From NCBI GenBank assembly GCA_018001015.1, contig JAGNIV010000004.1, positions 124,001 to 188,000 on the forward strand: a stretch of 64,000 nt of DNA. The letters are read 5' to 3'. Made by a program: the position numbers and the translations under genes. The number at the start of each line of letters is the position of its first letter. Positions within the stretch are counted from its first letter, which is position 1. The DNA comes from Phenylobacterium sp. GTDB taxonomy: Bacteria; Pseudomonadota; Alphaproteobacteria; Caulobacterales; Caulobacteraceae. Below are positions 44,756 to 55,570 of this stretch, in pieces. The notes beneath the pieces were generated by a model. The model was not told where the DNA came from. It worked only from the letters and a program-made list of their open reading frames with translations, and ran no database searches.

Positions 44756-46207
44756 TCAGGCCAGGGCCTGGGCCAGGCCCGGCAGCCGGCCGATGACCCC
44801 GGCGGTGAGTTCCTCACGACGCTCCCAGAGTTCGCGGTACCAGGCGCTGCGGGCGGCCGCCTGGTGGGCGAACATGCGGTGGTCACGAACATAGTCCCAG
44901 GCCTGCCGGGCCATCACTTGACGCGCGGGCTCGTCGCGCAGGGCCTCGGCGAGGCGCGGCGCCCAGTCCTTCAGCCGGTGGGCGATCAGGCCGGTCTGCC
45001 CGTGAACGATGGTCTCGGCATAGATGGTGGGAGAGGCCAGGGTGACCACGCCCCGGGCGGCGGCGTCGAGGAACTTGGCGTCGCTCTTGGTGTCCTCGTA
45101 GAGCCGCCCTTCCACGGGCGAGAGCGAGACCGCGCAGGTGGCCATCAGGTCGAGATAGGCCTCGTAGGGCATGTAGTCGTGGAAGCTCTTGTTGGCCGTC
45201 GGCAGGGCGTCGAACACCGCCCGGTCGCCCACCACCACATATTCCACCTCCGGAAATTCCTCGGTCACCGGCGCGAGCGAGGCCGCCACCCGTGCGGCGA
45301 ACTTGCCCCGCGACAGGGCCCCGTAGAAGACCCGGCGGGGCGCCGGGGCGGGGGGAAGGGGAGGCAGGTCGAAAACGGCGTTCGGGAACACCTTGACCGC
45401 GGGATTGTACTTGGAAAACGCCCGCCCCAACCGCTCGGTGGAGGTCTGCAGCGCGTGCGTGAAGCCATAGGTGAGCCAGTCGTCGGGCGCCAGCTTGCGC
45501 CCAGCGACGGCGGCGATCATGGCCGGATGATCGTCGATCTCCATCACCACAGGCCAGCCGCGCCGGACGGCGTCGGCCATCGCCACGCACCAGGCCTTGG
45601 CCGAGGGCAGGAGCGGGCGTTGCAGCACCAGGATCTTCGGGGACTCGGGCCCAAGCGGCAGGAAGGTGAACGGCGCGCCGCCATAGGCCACGGTCAACTC
45701 GGGCTCGCTGCGCAGGGCGTGGGCCGGCAGCCGGGTGCGGATGTCCATCAGCCGAGGCGCAAATGCGGCGATCTGGACGGGCAGGGGGGCGGGTTCGGCC
45801 GCGCTCTTCTGAACCACCAGCAGCAGGTCGCGGTCCTCGACCTGGGGGAGTTGGGCCGGCGCCAGGCGAGGGGCGAAGTCGTCGAAGTGATCGTCGCCGG
45901 GGATCAGGGCCTGAAGCTTGGCGATCCGGAAGGTGTCGCCCAGGGCCTCAAGGGCGGCGGCGACGTGGGCCCCGGAGCGCGAAGCGGCCACCAGGACGCC
46001 GTCCGCCGCGAGAGCCTGGGCGTGGGTCTTCAGGTCCTCAAGGCTCAGGCTGTCGAGGTCGGCGATCACGACGCCGTCAGGGGTGTCGGACACGAAGGCC
46101 GCGGCGGGATTGCGCGCGGCATAGGCCCTCTCGAACGCGGGCGCGCCGGTTCCCACATAGACCAGCCGTCGGACGGTCAGAGGCGTGCGGCCGTCAAGCA
46201 GGGACAT
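44756..46207 (-). CDS. Glycosyltransferase (GT4-like)
   Basis: 483 residues. The N-terminal 150 residues are an unrecognised alpha/beta part. The GT-B core follows, with MEIDDHPAM, FPNAVFDLPPLP and the C-terminal donor site around YMPYEAYLDLMATCAVSLSP and KFLDAAARGVVTLASP. A final helical segment follows. It lies upstream of the FdtA-like gene (57-base gap), so it may transfer the aminodeoxyhexose. It is the last gene of the sugar cluster; recA follows on the other strand. Confidence 0.8.
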   Translation of the reverse strand: MSLLDGRTPLTVRRLVYVGTGAPAFERAYAARNPAAAFVSDTPDGVVIADLDSLSLEDLKTHAQALAADGVLVAASRSGAHVAAALEALGDTFRIAKLQALIPGDDHFDDFAPRLAPAQLPQVEDRDLLLVVQKSAAEPAPLPVQIAAFAPRLMDIRTRLPAHALRSEPELTVAYGGAPFTFLPLGPESPKILVLQRPLLPSAKAWCVAMADAVRRGWPVVMEIDDHPAMIAAVAGRKLAPDDWLTYGFTHALQTSTERLGRAFSKYNPAVKVFPNAVFDLPPLPPAPAPRRVFYGALSRGKFAARVAASLAPVTEEFPEVEYVVVGDRAVFDALPTANKSFHDYMPYEAYLDLMATCAVSLSPVEGRLYEDTKSDAKFLDAAARGVVTLASPTIYAETIVHGQTGLIAHRLKDWAPRLAEALRDEPARQVMARQAWDYVRDHRMFAHQAAARSAWYRELWERREELTAGVIGRLPGLAQALA

Positions 46208-46313
46208 GCGGAACTCCGGAGCGGACGCCGCAGCTTAAGAGGCGTTATGCGGGGCGAACAAGGCGCCGCTTCCTGAACCTGATTGCGTCAGTTTCGGACG
46301 TAGGGTCCGAAAA

Positions 46314-46328
46314 GAACATCTTGTGAAC
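46314..46328 (+). promoter_or_regulatory. LexA (SOS) box upstream of recA
   Basis: GAAC-N7-GAAC (46314-46317, 46325-46328), which is GTTC-N7-GTTC on the other strand, the alphaproteobacterial LexA box. A further GAAC follows at 46332-46335. It lies about 90 bases before the recA start, so recA is likely SOS-induced. Confidence 0.75.
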
Positions 46329-46419
46329 GGAGAACAAACTAAGTACACCTGAGTCCGGCGGCGGGGAGAGCGATCTACCCCACCGGGTTGGCGGAATCAT
46401 GGGATAGGGAGTGCTTGGT

Positions 46420-47490
<1,071 letters not shown>

Positions 47491-47495
47491 GCGGC

Positions 47496-47524
47496 TCCGG
47501 CGGCGGCTTCGGCCCGCCGCCGGA
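47496..47524 (+). terminator. Strong hairpin after recA
   Basis: TCCGGCGGCG (47496-47505) pairs with CGCCGCCGGA (47515-47524) with a UUCG-type loop region. No U-run follows, so it may stabilise the 3' end or pause polymerase rather than be a complete intrinsic terminator. The rest of the 274-bp gap to alaS shows a T-rich run near 47682 and no gene. Confidence 0.5.
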
Positions 47525-47764
47525 CCGGTTCCCACCGTTCACGTGGACGGCCGCTTTGGCCCTCGGAAACCCGTCGCCGCGCCCCCGCAAACCGCGTGGC
47601 TGACGGGGCAGGGCCGAACCCCGCACGGTCGTTCACGCAGGAGAAGGGCGCTCGGACTCCGGTCCAGGCGTCCTTTTTCTTTGCGGCGACCTCCAAGTCT
47701 CGTAAACGGACCCCAATATCGCAGCGCAATACGCGCCCCATTTTGAAGTCTAGCGTCTAGAGCC

Positions 47765-50404
47765 ATGCCGAGCCTGAACGAGATCCGCAGCGCCTTCCTG
47801 GGCTATTTCGAGAAGAATGATCACCTGATCATTCCGTCGGCTCCCCTGGTGCCGCAGAACGACCCGTCCCTGTTGTTCGTCAATGCGGGCATGGTGCCGT
47901 TCAAGAACTACTTCACCGGCGCCGAGACCCCGCCCGCGCCGCGCGCGGCCTCGTCCCAGAAGTCGGTCCGGGCCGGCGGCAAGCACAACGACCTGGACAA
48001 TGTGGGCTATACGGCCCGCCACCACACCTTCTTCGAAATGCTGGGGAACTTCTCCTTCGGCGACTATTTCAAGGAAGGCGCGATCGAGCACGCCTGGACC
48101 CTGCTCACCAAGGAATTCAAGATTCCGGCGGAGAAGCTGCTGGTCACGGTCTATCACACCGACACCGAGGCGGCCGAGCTGTGGAAGAAGATCGCGGGCC
48201 TGCCCGACGAGAAGATCATCCGCATCTCCACCAGCGACAATTTCTGGTCCATGGGCGACACCGGCCCCTGCGGCCCGTGCTCGGAGATCTTCTACGACCA
48301 CGGCGCCCACATCCCAGGCGGCCCCCCCGGCAGCCCCGATGAGGACGGCGACCGGTTCGTGGAGATCTGGAACCTGGTCTTCATGCAGTTCGAACAGTTC
48401 GCCGACGGCACGCGAAAGCCCCTGCCCAAGCCGCAGATCGACACCGGCATGGGCCTGGAGCGGATCGCTGCGGTTCTGCAGGGCGTGCACGACAACTACG
48501 ACATCGATCTGTTCCGCACCCTGATCGCGGCGAGCAAGTCGCTGGTGGCCGGCGGCTCCAATGGGCCCTCGCACCGGGTGATCGCCGACCACCTGCGCTC
48601 CACCAGCTTCCTGATCGCCGACGGCGTCTCGCCGTCCAACGAAGGCCGCGGCTACGTCCTGCGGCGGATCATGCGCCGGGCCATGCGCCACGCCCACCTG
48701 CTGGGGGCCGAGGAACCCCTGATGCACCGCCTGGCGCCCGTGCTGATCGCCGAGATGGGGACCGCCTATCCGGAGCTGCGCCGCGCCGAGCCGGTGATCG
48801 TCGAGACCTTGCGCCAGGAGGAGGAACGCTTCCGCCGGACGCTGGGCCGCGGCATGGCCCTGCTGGACGAGGCCACCGCCAAGATGAGCGAGGGTGGCGT
48901 GCTGCCCGGCGAGACCGCCTTCAAGCTCTATGACACCTACGGCTTCCCCGTGGACCTGACCCAGGACGCCGTGCGCGGCAAGGGCATGACGGTGGACATG
49001 GAGGGCTTCGAGGCCGCCATGAACCAGCAGCGCGCCCAGGCCCGTGAAGCCTGGACCGGGTCTGGCCAGGCCTCCGCGGCCGGCGAGTGGTTCGCCATCC
49101 GCGAGAGCCAGGGGGCCACGGTGTTCCTCGGCTACGACAGCGTCGAGACCACCGCAGAACTGCTGGTCCTGGTGGAGGGCGGCGCTGAGATCGACAGCGC
49201 CAAGGCCGGCCAGACCGTCCAGGCGCTGTTTGACCGCACCCCCTTCTACGCCGAGAGCGGCGGCCAGGCGGGTGACACCGGCGAGGCCGAATGGGACGGC
49301 GGCAAGGGCCGGGTGATCGATACCCAGAAACAGGCCGGCGACCTGCACGTCCATGTGCTGGAGATCACCGAGGGCACGCTGACCCCCGGAGCCCGTGTGC
49401 GCCTGCTGGTGGACGCCGAACGGCGCCTGACGACGCGCTCCAACCACTCCGGCGCGCACCTGCTGCACGCTGCCCTGCGCAATGTGCTGGGTCCCCACGT
49501 CTCGCAAAAGGGCCAGATGGTGGACGGCGAGCGCCTGCGCTTCGACTTCAGCCACGGCGGCCCGTTGACCGGCGCCGAGCTCGACGCCATCGAAGCCGAG
49601 GTCAATGCGGTGGTCCGCCAGAACCTGCCGGCCGTCACCAAGGAGATGGCCCCGGAAGAGGCCATCGAGGCCGGCGCCATGGCCCTGTTCGGCGAAAAGT
49701 ACGGCGACAGTGTGCGTGTGCTGGCGCTCGGCAAGGCGCTGGAGGGTGACGGCGACTATTCGGTCGAACTCTGCGGCGGCACCCACGTGGCCCGCACCGG
49801 CGACATCGCCCTGTTCAAGATCGTCTCGGAGACCGGCGTGGCCGCCGGCATTCGTCGGATCGAGGCGCTGACCGGCGAGTCAGCCCGCCGCTATCTCAAC
49901 GATCAGGCCGCCGTCGCCAAGGCGCTGGCCGATCAGTTCAAGACCCCTGTGGCCGAGGTTCTGGCCCGGGTCGACGCCCTGGACGCCCAGCGCCGCAGGC
50001 TGGAGAAGGACCTGGCTGAGGCCAAGCGCCAGCTGGCCATGGGCGGTGGCGGCTCGGGCGGCGAGGCCGCGGCCATCGAGGACATCGCCGGGACCAAGCT
50101 CATGGCCCGGGTCATGGACGGGGTCGGCGGAAAGGATCTGCGTCCGATCGTCGAGGAATACCGCAAGCAGGTCCCCGACGGCGTCATCGCCATGGTCGGC
50201 GTGGCCGACGGCAAGGCCGCCATCGCCGTGGCGGTGATGGGCTCGGCGGCGGGCAAGTTCAACGCCGCCGACTTGGCCAAGGCCGCCGTGATCGCCATGG
50301 GCGGCCAGGGCGCCGGCGGCCGTCCCGACTTCGCCCAGGGCGGCGCTCCGGACGGCGCCAAGGCGGCCGAGGGTGTCGCGGCGGTAAAGGCGGCGCTGGG
50401 CTAG
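47765..50404 (+). CDS. alaS: Alanyl-tRNA synthetase
   Basis: 879 residues, normal length. The class II core opens [15 protein letters not shown], with [18 protein letters not shown] and [19 protein letters not shown]. The editing domain has [11 protein letters not shown] (zinc-type histidines) and CGGTHV, and the C-Ala domain ends the protein. Charging of tRNA-Ala plus removal of Ser and Gly is the family function. Preceded by a 274-bp gap and followed by a small hairpin. Confidence 0.98.
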   Translation: MPSLNEIRSAFLGYFEKNDHLIIPSAPLVPQNDPSLLFVNAGMVPFKNYFTGAETPPAPRAASSQKSVRAGGKHNDLDNVGYTARHHTFFEMLGNFSFGDYFKEGAIEHAWTLLTKEFKIPAEKLLVTVYHTDTEAAELWKKIAGLPDEKIIRISTSDNFWSMGDTGPCGPCSEIFYDHGAHIPGGPPGSPDEDGDRFVEIWNLVFMQFEQFADGTRKPLPKPQIDTGMGLERIAAVLQGVHDNYDIDLFRTLIAASKSLVAGGSNGPSHRVIADHLRSTSFLIADGVSPSNEGRGYVLRRIMRRAMRHAHLLGAEEPLMHRLAPVLIAEMGTAYPELRRAEPVIVETLRQEEERFRRTLGRGMALLDEATAKMSEGGVLPGETAFKLYDTYGFPVDLTQDAVRGKGMTVDMEGFEAAMNQQRAQAREAWTGSGQASAAGEWFAIRESQGATVFLGYDSVETTAELLVLVEGGAEIDSAKAGQTVQALFDRTPFYAESGGQAGDTGEAEWDGGKGRVIDTQKQAGDLHVHVLEITEGTLTPGARVRLLVDAERRLTTRSNHSGAHLLHAALRNVLGPHVSQKGQMVDGERLRFDFSHGGPLTGAELDAIEAEVNAVVRQNLPAVTKEMAPEEAIEAGAMALFGEKYGDSVRVLALGKALEGDGDYSVELCGGTHVARTGDIALFKIVSETGVAAGIRRIEALTGESARRYLNDQAAVAKALADQFKTPVAEVLARVDALDAQRRRLEKDLAEAKRQLAMGGGGSGGEAAAIEDIAGTKLMARVMDGVGGKDLRPIVEEYRKQVPDGVIAMVGVADGKAAIAVAVMGSAAGKFNAADLAKAAVIAMGGQGAGGRPDFAQGGAPDGAKAAEGVAAVKAALG

Positions 50405-50446
50405 GGTTCCAAAGGAGGAACCACGAACCTCACGAACGACACGAAC
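50405..50446. repeat. Hairpin and CACGAAC triplet repeat after alaS
   Basis: GGTTCC (50405-50410) pairs with GGAACC (50417-50422) directly behind the alaS stop. Then CACGAAC occurs three times at 9-base spacing (50422, 50431, 50440). The rest of the gap to 50651 shows a partial CATCCCGC/GCGGGA hairpin near 50465-50495 and otherwise nothing that I recognise. Confidence 0.5.
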
Positions 50447-50651
50447 AGTGGGCTTCGCCTACGGGGTCATCCCGCGTGGCGAAAGTGCGGGACCCACCGA
50501 TCCCTCCGGCACGCTCGCCGCATCTAGGAGTCGGGCTCTGCGCGTGGCGTCCGCCGACACGGGCCCAGGATCGTAGGTGTCTCACACCGCCCCGCTCAGA
50601 AGTGGACACTCAGGATGTCGCCTTCGGTTGGCGAGCGGCCGTTCAACGCTC

Positions 50652-51686
50652 TCACACGGTGAGCTGCCGCTCACCTAACGCCACCCCTAACCCGGCCAGC
50701 GCCGCCCCCACCGCCTGCGTCGGATATCCGGGCGCCGGCGCCTCCCTCGTCCCAGGTAAGGTGTGCAGGAAGGCGTCCATGATCGCCGCCACCGGCGCCG
50801 CGCGGGCGAGGATCGGCCGCACGGCAGGGGGGCGCCGCTTCGCCGCCTCCAGCCACCGAGCATAGGCCCAGCGGGCATAGGCGCTGTCATAGTCCGCGTG
50901 GGCGACCAGGAACGCCCGCTCTTCCGCTGAGAGATCGAATCCTGACCCAAGCGCATAGCCAAAGTCGGCGAGATAGAGATCGTCGCCGTCGGTCAACAGG
51001 TTGCGGGCGTGCAGGTCGAAGTGGAAAAGGCCCTGCTTGTTCATAAAGGCGACGGCGCTCATCCACTGATCGTGCACGGCTGCCAGCTTCGCGCCCGTCG
51101 GCCGCGCCGCTTGCAGCCAGGCCTCCAGGTCCCGGCCAACGAATTCCTGGATCATGACGATATTCGCCGGTGCGCGGGTCACCTCATCTACCCTGGCGAT
51201 GATCGCCGCGTTTCCCGACCAGAAGGTCGGAATCCGCGCCAGCCAGGCTTCCTGCTGCTCGCTGAGTTTCGGGGCCGTGCGCGGCAGCACGCGCGCATGG
51301 TGCAGGATCGGAAAGTGTGGGCACGCTCCGGAGAGCGCCCAGCCGCTCGTCACCCGGGCGGCCGCCAGCTCCCGCCCCGCAGCGAAACCCGCCGAGCCGA
51401 CGGCATATTGGTAGAGGCTGGGCAGGCCGAAGAGATCAGCGGTGACGCTTCCCGCCGGCCCAGCGTCGAGCTCGCGCCGGGTCAATGCCATGCGCTTGGC
51501 GAACACCCTCTGGCCCCGGAAACGCAAGAACGCGCTCTCGCTGCCATGGAAGCTGACCCGCCAGTCTGCCGCGTCCAACAGGGCCGTCAGGTCGCCGTCG
51601 CTGAGCGCCGCGAGGGTTGTCGCCGCCGCCTCGTGCGCACGGCTCCGGCGCTCAAGTTTCTCCGACCCCATCGTGGCGATCCCCAA
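50652..51686 (-). CDS. Protein-kinase-fold protein (lipopolysaccharide-kinase-like)
   Basis: 344 residues; ATG 51671 is an alternative start. The catalytic loop is LFHFDLHARNLLT and the metal motif is YLADFGYAL, the HxD and DFG patterns of kinase-fold enzymes. An N-lobe glycine-rich loop is not obvious, but VFAKRMAL offers a lysine. Relatives phosphorylate LPS sugars or small molecules. It has 246-bp and 174-bp gaps on its sides and no operon partner, so I cannot assign a substrate. Confidence 0.65.
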   Translation of the reverse strand: MGIATMGSEKLERRSRAHEAAATTLAALSDGDLTALLDAADWRVSFHGSESAFLRFRGQRVFAKRMALTRRELDAGPAGSVTADLFGLPSLYQYAVGSAGFAAGRELAAARVTSGWALSGACPHFPILHHARVLPRTAPKLSEQQEAWLARIPTFWSGNAAIIARVDEVTRAPANIVMIQEFVGRDLEAWLQAARPTGAKLAAVHDQWMSAVAFMNKQGLFHFDLHARNLLTDGDDLYLADFGYALGSGFDLSAEERAFLVAHADYDSAYARWAYARWLEAAKRRPPAVRPILARAAPVAAIMDAFLHTLPGTREAPAPGYPTQAVGAALAGLGVALGERQLTV

Positions 51687-51860
51687 CCCACACCTCGCCG
51701 AAGCGCTCTTTTCCTGAATCCTGAAGAAGTGACCTCGGAATTCTAGCTCACGGCCGGCGTTTCCACACGGCCTCGGTCGAATAGCGACGTTGGCCTCCAG
51801 TCCGGACGCGGACCATCGGCCGAAAGGTGTTGTTCCTGTCGTTCGCGCGCGACCTTCCCC

Positions 51861-52787
51861 CTACCGCGCGGTGCAGGTCACCTTGTTCAGCGGAAAAGTC
51901 GCCGCCTTGCGGCCGGCCTCACTGTCGTAGAGGAACCCGCTGTCGTCGGGCAGCAGGGTGATGGCCTCCTGTTGGGCCAGGGGCGGGGCCCGGAACACCG
52001 AGACGTTCTCGCCCGGCGTCAACTTGGCCGGAATGCCCTTCGACAGGTCGAAGCCCAGCTCCACCACCGCCATATAGGTCAGCAGCACGGCGCGCTTGCC
52101 GTCGCGGCTGATGTCCAGGCCGGTGGGGATCCACCCCGGGAAGGGCAGGTCGGAGAGCAGTTTCGGCAGGTCCAGCTGGCCCAGCTTGCTGAAGACCTGG
52201 ACGCCGGCGGTCTGGCGCAGCTGGTTGGCCGAAAGGCGGTAGACAGAGGCAGGGCCGGGATTGGTCATCTCCTTGTCGACCGGCTTGGTGACCACGAAGA
52301 GGTCGCCGTTCGGGTGCAGGGCGAAGGCCTCGACATTGCGCGGGCCGTCGGGATAGCGGGCGCGGACAACCCGCAGGGGCGTCTCGACCGCCGCATAGGT
52401 CTTCTTTTCCGGCAGGATGGTGAAGCTGACCTCCGAGCGGGCGCCGGCGTTGTCGCCGACATCGCCGAGATAGAGGCAGGTCTTGGCGCCGCAGGGGCCT
52501 AGCGACAGTTCCTCGATATCCGCCGGCTTGGGGCCCTTGAGGTTGACGATCTTCAGGTCGCCGCCGGCCATGTCGGTCACGAAGAAGCGCAGGTCATCGC
52601 CGGAGTCATTGTGATGATAGAGCCGCCCCGGATAGGCCCGGGAGGCTTCCAGGCCGCTGGCCTCGTCGATGGGTTTCGACGGGATCGAGGCCGCCAGGAC
52701 CGGTGCGCTCCAGGCCTTGCAGACCCCCGCCTCGGCGGTGAGCGGCGCGGCGATCAGGGCGCAGGCGAGGAGGGTGGCGGCGCGCAT
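51861..52787 (-). CDS. Exported hypothetical protein, propeller-like
   Basis: 308 residues with a clear signal peptide (LLACALIAAPLTAEAG). The mature part shows repeated beta-strand blocks, such as RLYHHNDSGDDLRFFVTD, CLYLGDVGDNAG and GDLFVVTKP, consistent with a beta-propeller. No catalytic motif is recognised. The 174-bp gap upstream of the kinase-fold gene shows nothing of note. It is a stand-alone gene. Confidence 0.65.
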   Translation of the reverse strand: MRAATLLACALIAAPLTAEAGVCKAWSAPVLAASIPSKPIDEASGLEASRAYPGRLYHHNDSGDDLRFFVTDMAGGDLKIVNLKGPKPADIEELSLGPCGAKTCLYLGDVGDNAGARSEVSFTILPEKKTYAAVETPLRVVRARYPDGPRNVEAFALHPNGDLFVVTKPVDKEMTNPGPASVYRLSANQLRQTAGVQVFSKLGQLDLPKLLSDLPFPGWIPTGLDISRDGKRAVLLTYMAVVELGFDLSKGIPAKLTPGENVSVFRAPPLAQQEAITLLPDDSGFLYDSEAGRKAATFPLNKVTCTAR

Positions 52788-52844
52788 GGCTTGGCTCCGG
52801 ATGACGGGGCCGGCACGATCTGACCGACCTCGCCGCCGGTCAAG

Positions 52845-53225
52845 CTAGGGCTTGGTGAAGATGCAGAGCTTATTGCCGGTCAGGTCTCGGACATAGGCGC
52901 CGTAGAAGCTGGTGGAGTCGGCGGGCCTGGGTCCCGGCGCGCCTTCATCGACGCCGCCATTGGCGAGGGCCGCGGCGTGGGCGGCGTGAACCGCCTCCTT
53001 GGAGGGAGCCAGGAAGGCCACCATGATCCCGTTGCCGGGGCGGGCGGCCTCCCCGTCGAAGGGCGGGCAGATGAAGGTGTTGGCCTCGCCGTCCTTGGGG
53101 CCGTAGCCGGCCCAGCCGCCATCCACGAAGGCGCGGTGATAACCGATGGCGCCGAGCACCGCATCGTAGAATGGCAGAGCGGCCGCGACATCCAGCGCCC
53201 CGATGGTGACGTATCCGATGGACAT
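52845..53225 (-). CDS. VOC (glyoxalase/bleomycin resistance) family protein
   Basis: 126 residues, one VOC domain: GYVTIGALDVAAALPFYDAVL at the start and FYGAYVRDLTGNKLCIFTK at the end. Metal ligands are not all evident: the first histidine is replaced by Tyr (IGYVTIG), and Glu near the end is not found, so the metal site may be incomplete. The family includes isomerases, dioxygenases and resistance proteins; no substrate can be given. Confidence 0.85.
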   Translation of the reverse strand: MSIGYVTIGALDVAAALPFYDAVLGAIGYHRAFVDGGWAGYGPKDGEANTFICPPFDGEAARPGNGIMVAFLAPSKEAVHAAHAAALANGGVDEGAPGPRPADSTSFYGAYVRDLTGNKLCIFTKP

Positions 53226-53283
53226 GAAATTCTCCCTGTCTGGTTGGCGGTCAGCCTAGCAGACGGAAAGAACAAAACAAGAA

Positions 53284-53859
53284 CTATGGCTGAGCTTTGT
53301 TCTCGGCGGGGAGGCCGATCTGCACCAGCTTCCACTCAAACCAGCCACGCCGCTGGAAGGTGAACACCGTCTGGCGGGCGGGTTGGTCCGGCGCGCGGAC
53401 CACGAACCGCGAGCGGTTCGGGCCCCAGTAGCGGAGCGAAGGCCAGGGTTCCTTGACCGCGCTGATCACCTGATCGGGCAGGTTATCGGGCAGGGGCGGC
53501 TCGGCGGGCGCCTTGCCGGGCTGGTAGCCGCGGGTCAGGGCGTGCAGCCCCTCGACGCTGACATAGCGCTCCACGGCCGGCGGCGGGGGGGTCAGGGGCT
53601 CCAGGGCGCGTTTCATGGCGCCGATGGGATCTGTCCAGATGGTCGGGGCCGGCGCCGTGGTGGCGTTGGGCGTGGGGCCGAGCTGGCCCTTCAGGGTCCC
53701 CCGAACGGCGTCGTAGTCCACCAGTTCGGCGAGACCCTGGGCGTCGCCGTCGCGGGCGTTGGCCTTGAGCGCGCGGAAGGCGAACCAGGGCGCGGCGACG
53801 AAGGCCACGCAGGCCCCCAGCAGCAGCACCAGGATCAGGTTGAAGATGGTCCGCCACAT
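53284..53859 (-). CDS. DUF2939-like membrane-anchored protein
   Basis: 191 residues from ATG 53859. An N-terminal membrane helix (residues 5-25, LILVLLLGACVAFVA) leads into a segment typical of DUF2939: AFRALKANARDGDAQGLAELVDYDAVRGTLKGQ. A Pro-rich middle region is followed by a beta-rich end with RSRFVVRAP and WFEWKLVQIGLP. The function of the family is unknown. It is divergent from the SDR gene. Confidence 0.75.
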   Translation of the reverse strand: MWRTIFNLILVLLLGACVAFVAAPWFAFRALKANARDGDAQGLAELVDYDAVRGTLKGQLGPTPNATTAPAPTIWTDPIGAMKRALEPLTPPPPAVERYVSVEGLHALTRGYQPGKAPAEPPLPDNLPDQVISAVKEPWPSLRYWGPNRSRFVVRAPDQPARQTVFTFQRRGWFEWKLVQIGLPAENKAQP

Positions 53860-54019
53860 GGGCTGAAGCCTCGCTGAAGTCGCACAATGATTAACATGAG
53901 CGGCCAAGCTTCCTAGAGGTTCCTCCCAGAAGGCGAGCCGGAGGCTTGCGCCGGGCGCTCAAGAGCGCGAGGTTTGCGGATTGTTTGAACCATAAAAAGC
54001 CCAGGGAGGGCGCGATTTC

Positions 54020-54835
54020 ATGTCCGCGAGCATCAACCCCAATGGAAATCTGAAGGGCAAGGTCGCCCTGGTCACCGGCGCCAGCCGCGGCATCGGCGAG
54101 GCCATCGCCGCCCGCCTGGCCATGGAGGGCGCCAAGGTCGTGGTTTCGGCCCGCACCGCCCAGGACGGCGAGAGCCGCCTGCCGGGCACGCTGATGGAGA
54201 CCGTCGAGCGCATCAAGAAGGCCGGCGGCGAGGCCACCTTCATCAAGGCCGACCTGGCCCAGGCCATCGAGCGCGAGCGGCTGGTGGAAGAGGCGGTGGA
54301 CACCTACGGCCCGATCGACATCCTGATCAACAACGCCGCCATCACCTATTTCACCCCGGTGGTGGAGTTCACCGAGAAGCGCTTCAAGCTGATGATGGAG
54401 GTGCAGGTCTATGCGCCCTTCCACCTGTCGCAGCTGGTGCTGCCCTCGATGATCGAGCGCAAGAGCGGCCACATCGTCAACATCTCCTCGCCCGCCGGCA
54501 TCCACCCGGCCAAGCCCTATCGCGGCGGCCGCGGCGGCACGGTCTACGGCCTGTGCAAGGCGGCGCTGGAACGCTTCTCCACCGGCCTGGCCTCGGAGGT
54601 CTATGCCGACAACATCGCGGTCAACGTGGTGTCGCCGGGCCTGGTGGACACCCCTGGCGTGGCGGTGCACGGCCTGATCAACGAGCAGTCCAAGGACCGC
54701 GTGCAGCCCATCGAGTACATCGCCGAGGCGGTCTACCAGCTGGCCAGCGGCGACCCGAAGACCCTCACCGGCCGGGTCGACTATGCCGAGCCGCTGCTGA
54801 AGGAACTGAACCTCAAGCCGTCCGAACTGGTCTGA
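54020..54835 (+). CDS. SDR oxidoreductase
   Basis: 271 residues. The NAD(P) motif is TGASRGIG (about 19-26), then NNAAI, ISSPAG and the catalytic YGLCK. An AGGGAGGG ribosome site stands 10 bases before the ATG. The C-terminus ends with VDYAEPLLKELNLKPSELV. It matches short-chain dehydrogenases of unknown substrate. A NeuD-like acyltransferase gene follows after 24 bases, so both may act together. Confidence 0.88.
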   Translation: MSASINPNGNLKGKVALVTGASRGIGEAIAARLAMEGAKVVVSARTAQDGESRLPGTLMETVERIKKAGGEATFIKADLAQAIERERLVEEAVDTYGPIDILINNAAITYFTPVVEFTEKRFKLMMEVQVYAPFHLSQLVLPSMIERKSGHIVNISSPAGIHPAKPYRGGRGGTVYGLCKAALERFSTGLASEVYADNIAVNVVSPGLVDTPGVAVHGLINEQSKDRVQPIEYIAEAVYQLASGDPKTLTGRVDYAEPLLKELNLKPSELV

Positions 54836-54859
54836 GAACCTAGCCAGAGGTCTTCAGCC

Positions 54860-55495
54860 GTGAAGCCGATCGCACTCGTGGTGGCGCGGAGGGAAACCCT
54901 GCCGCGCATCATCATCGACGCCTGCGCCGCGTCAGGCCGGCCCATCGCCGGCCTGATCGAGGTGGGCGAAGACGCCGACCGGCTGAAGACCGACCTGCCC
55001 GTCCTGGGCGGGGAAGAGCTGCTGAGCGACGCACCGTTCCTCGCCGCCCACGACATCTTCGTCGGCATCGGCGACGGACGCCGCCGGACGCTCAGCGAGG
55101 CGGTGCTGGCGCGCGGCGGGAGCATCGCCACGGTCATCCACCCGGCCGCCATCGTGTCGGCCTCGGCGAAGATCGGGGCCGGCACGGTGATCTCCGCCGG
55201 GGTCGTGGTTCAGATGGACGCTGTCGTCGGCCGCTATTGCTCGCTCAACACCGCCTGCACCGTGGACCACGACAACGTCCTGGAGGACGGGGTCAATATC
55301 GCCCCTGCCGCCCACCTGGCCGGTGGGGTGCGGGTGGGCGAGGGCGCCTTCATCGGCATCGGCGCCACCATCAAGGGCTGGCTGCGGATCGGCGCGCGGG
55401 CGACGGTGGGTGCCGGCGCCGTGGTGCTGAAGGAGGTTCCCGACGGGGTGACCGTGGTGGGCAATCCGGCCAAGCCGATGAGCCCCAAGGCCTAG
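54860..55495 (+). CDS. NeuD/PglD-like sugar acyltransferase
   Basis: 211 residues, GTG start. The N-terminal third is a Rossmann-like sugar-binding part, and from about 85 the left-handed beta-helix hexapeptide repeats begin (AAIVSA, IGAGTVIS, VGRYCSLNTACTV). VDHDNVLEDGV carries the catalytic His of this family (compare H-D in PglD). It would acetylate an amino sugar nucleotide or a sialic-type sugar. It lies 8.6 kb from the FdtA/B cluster. Confidence 0.88.
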   Translation: MKPIALVVARRETLPRIIIDACAASGRPIAGLIEVGEDADRLKTDLPVLGGEELLSDAPFLAAHDIFVGIGDGRRRTLSEAVLARGGSIATVIHPAAIVSASAKIGAGTVISAGVVVQMDAVVGRYCSLNTACTVDHDNVLEDGVNIAPAAHLAGGVRVGEGAFIGIGATIKGWLRIGARATVGAGAVVLKEVPDGVTVVGNPAKPMSPKA

Positions 55496-55570
55496 CCTCG
55501 ACGACGTCGACACGTCCTCTTGCCAACCGCCCCGACGCCGCCTTTCATCCCCGACCTCATGGAGGGGCTA

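Noticed and set aside
47543-47746. Small gene between recA and alaS
   Set aside because: Arg/Pro-rich translation, no ribosome site, and it covers the hairpin and promoter region.
50422-50446. CACGAAC triplet as a CRISPR or iteron array
   Set aside because: Only three short units with 2-base spacers; it is too small for either.
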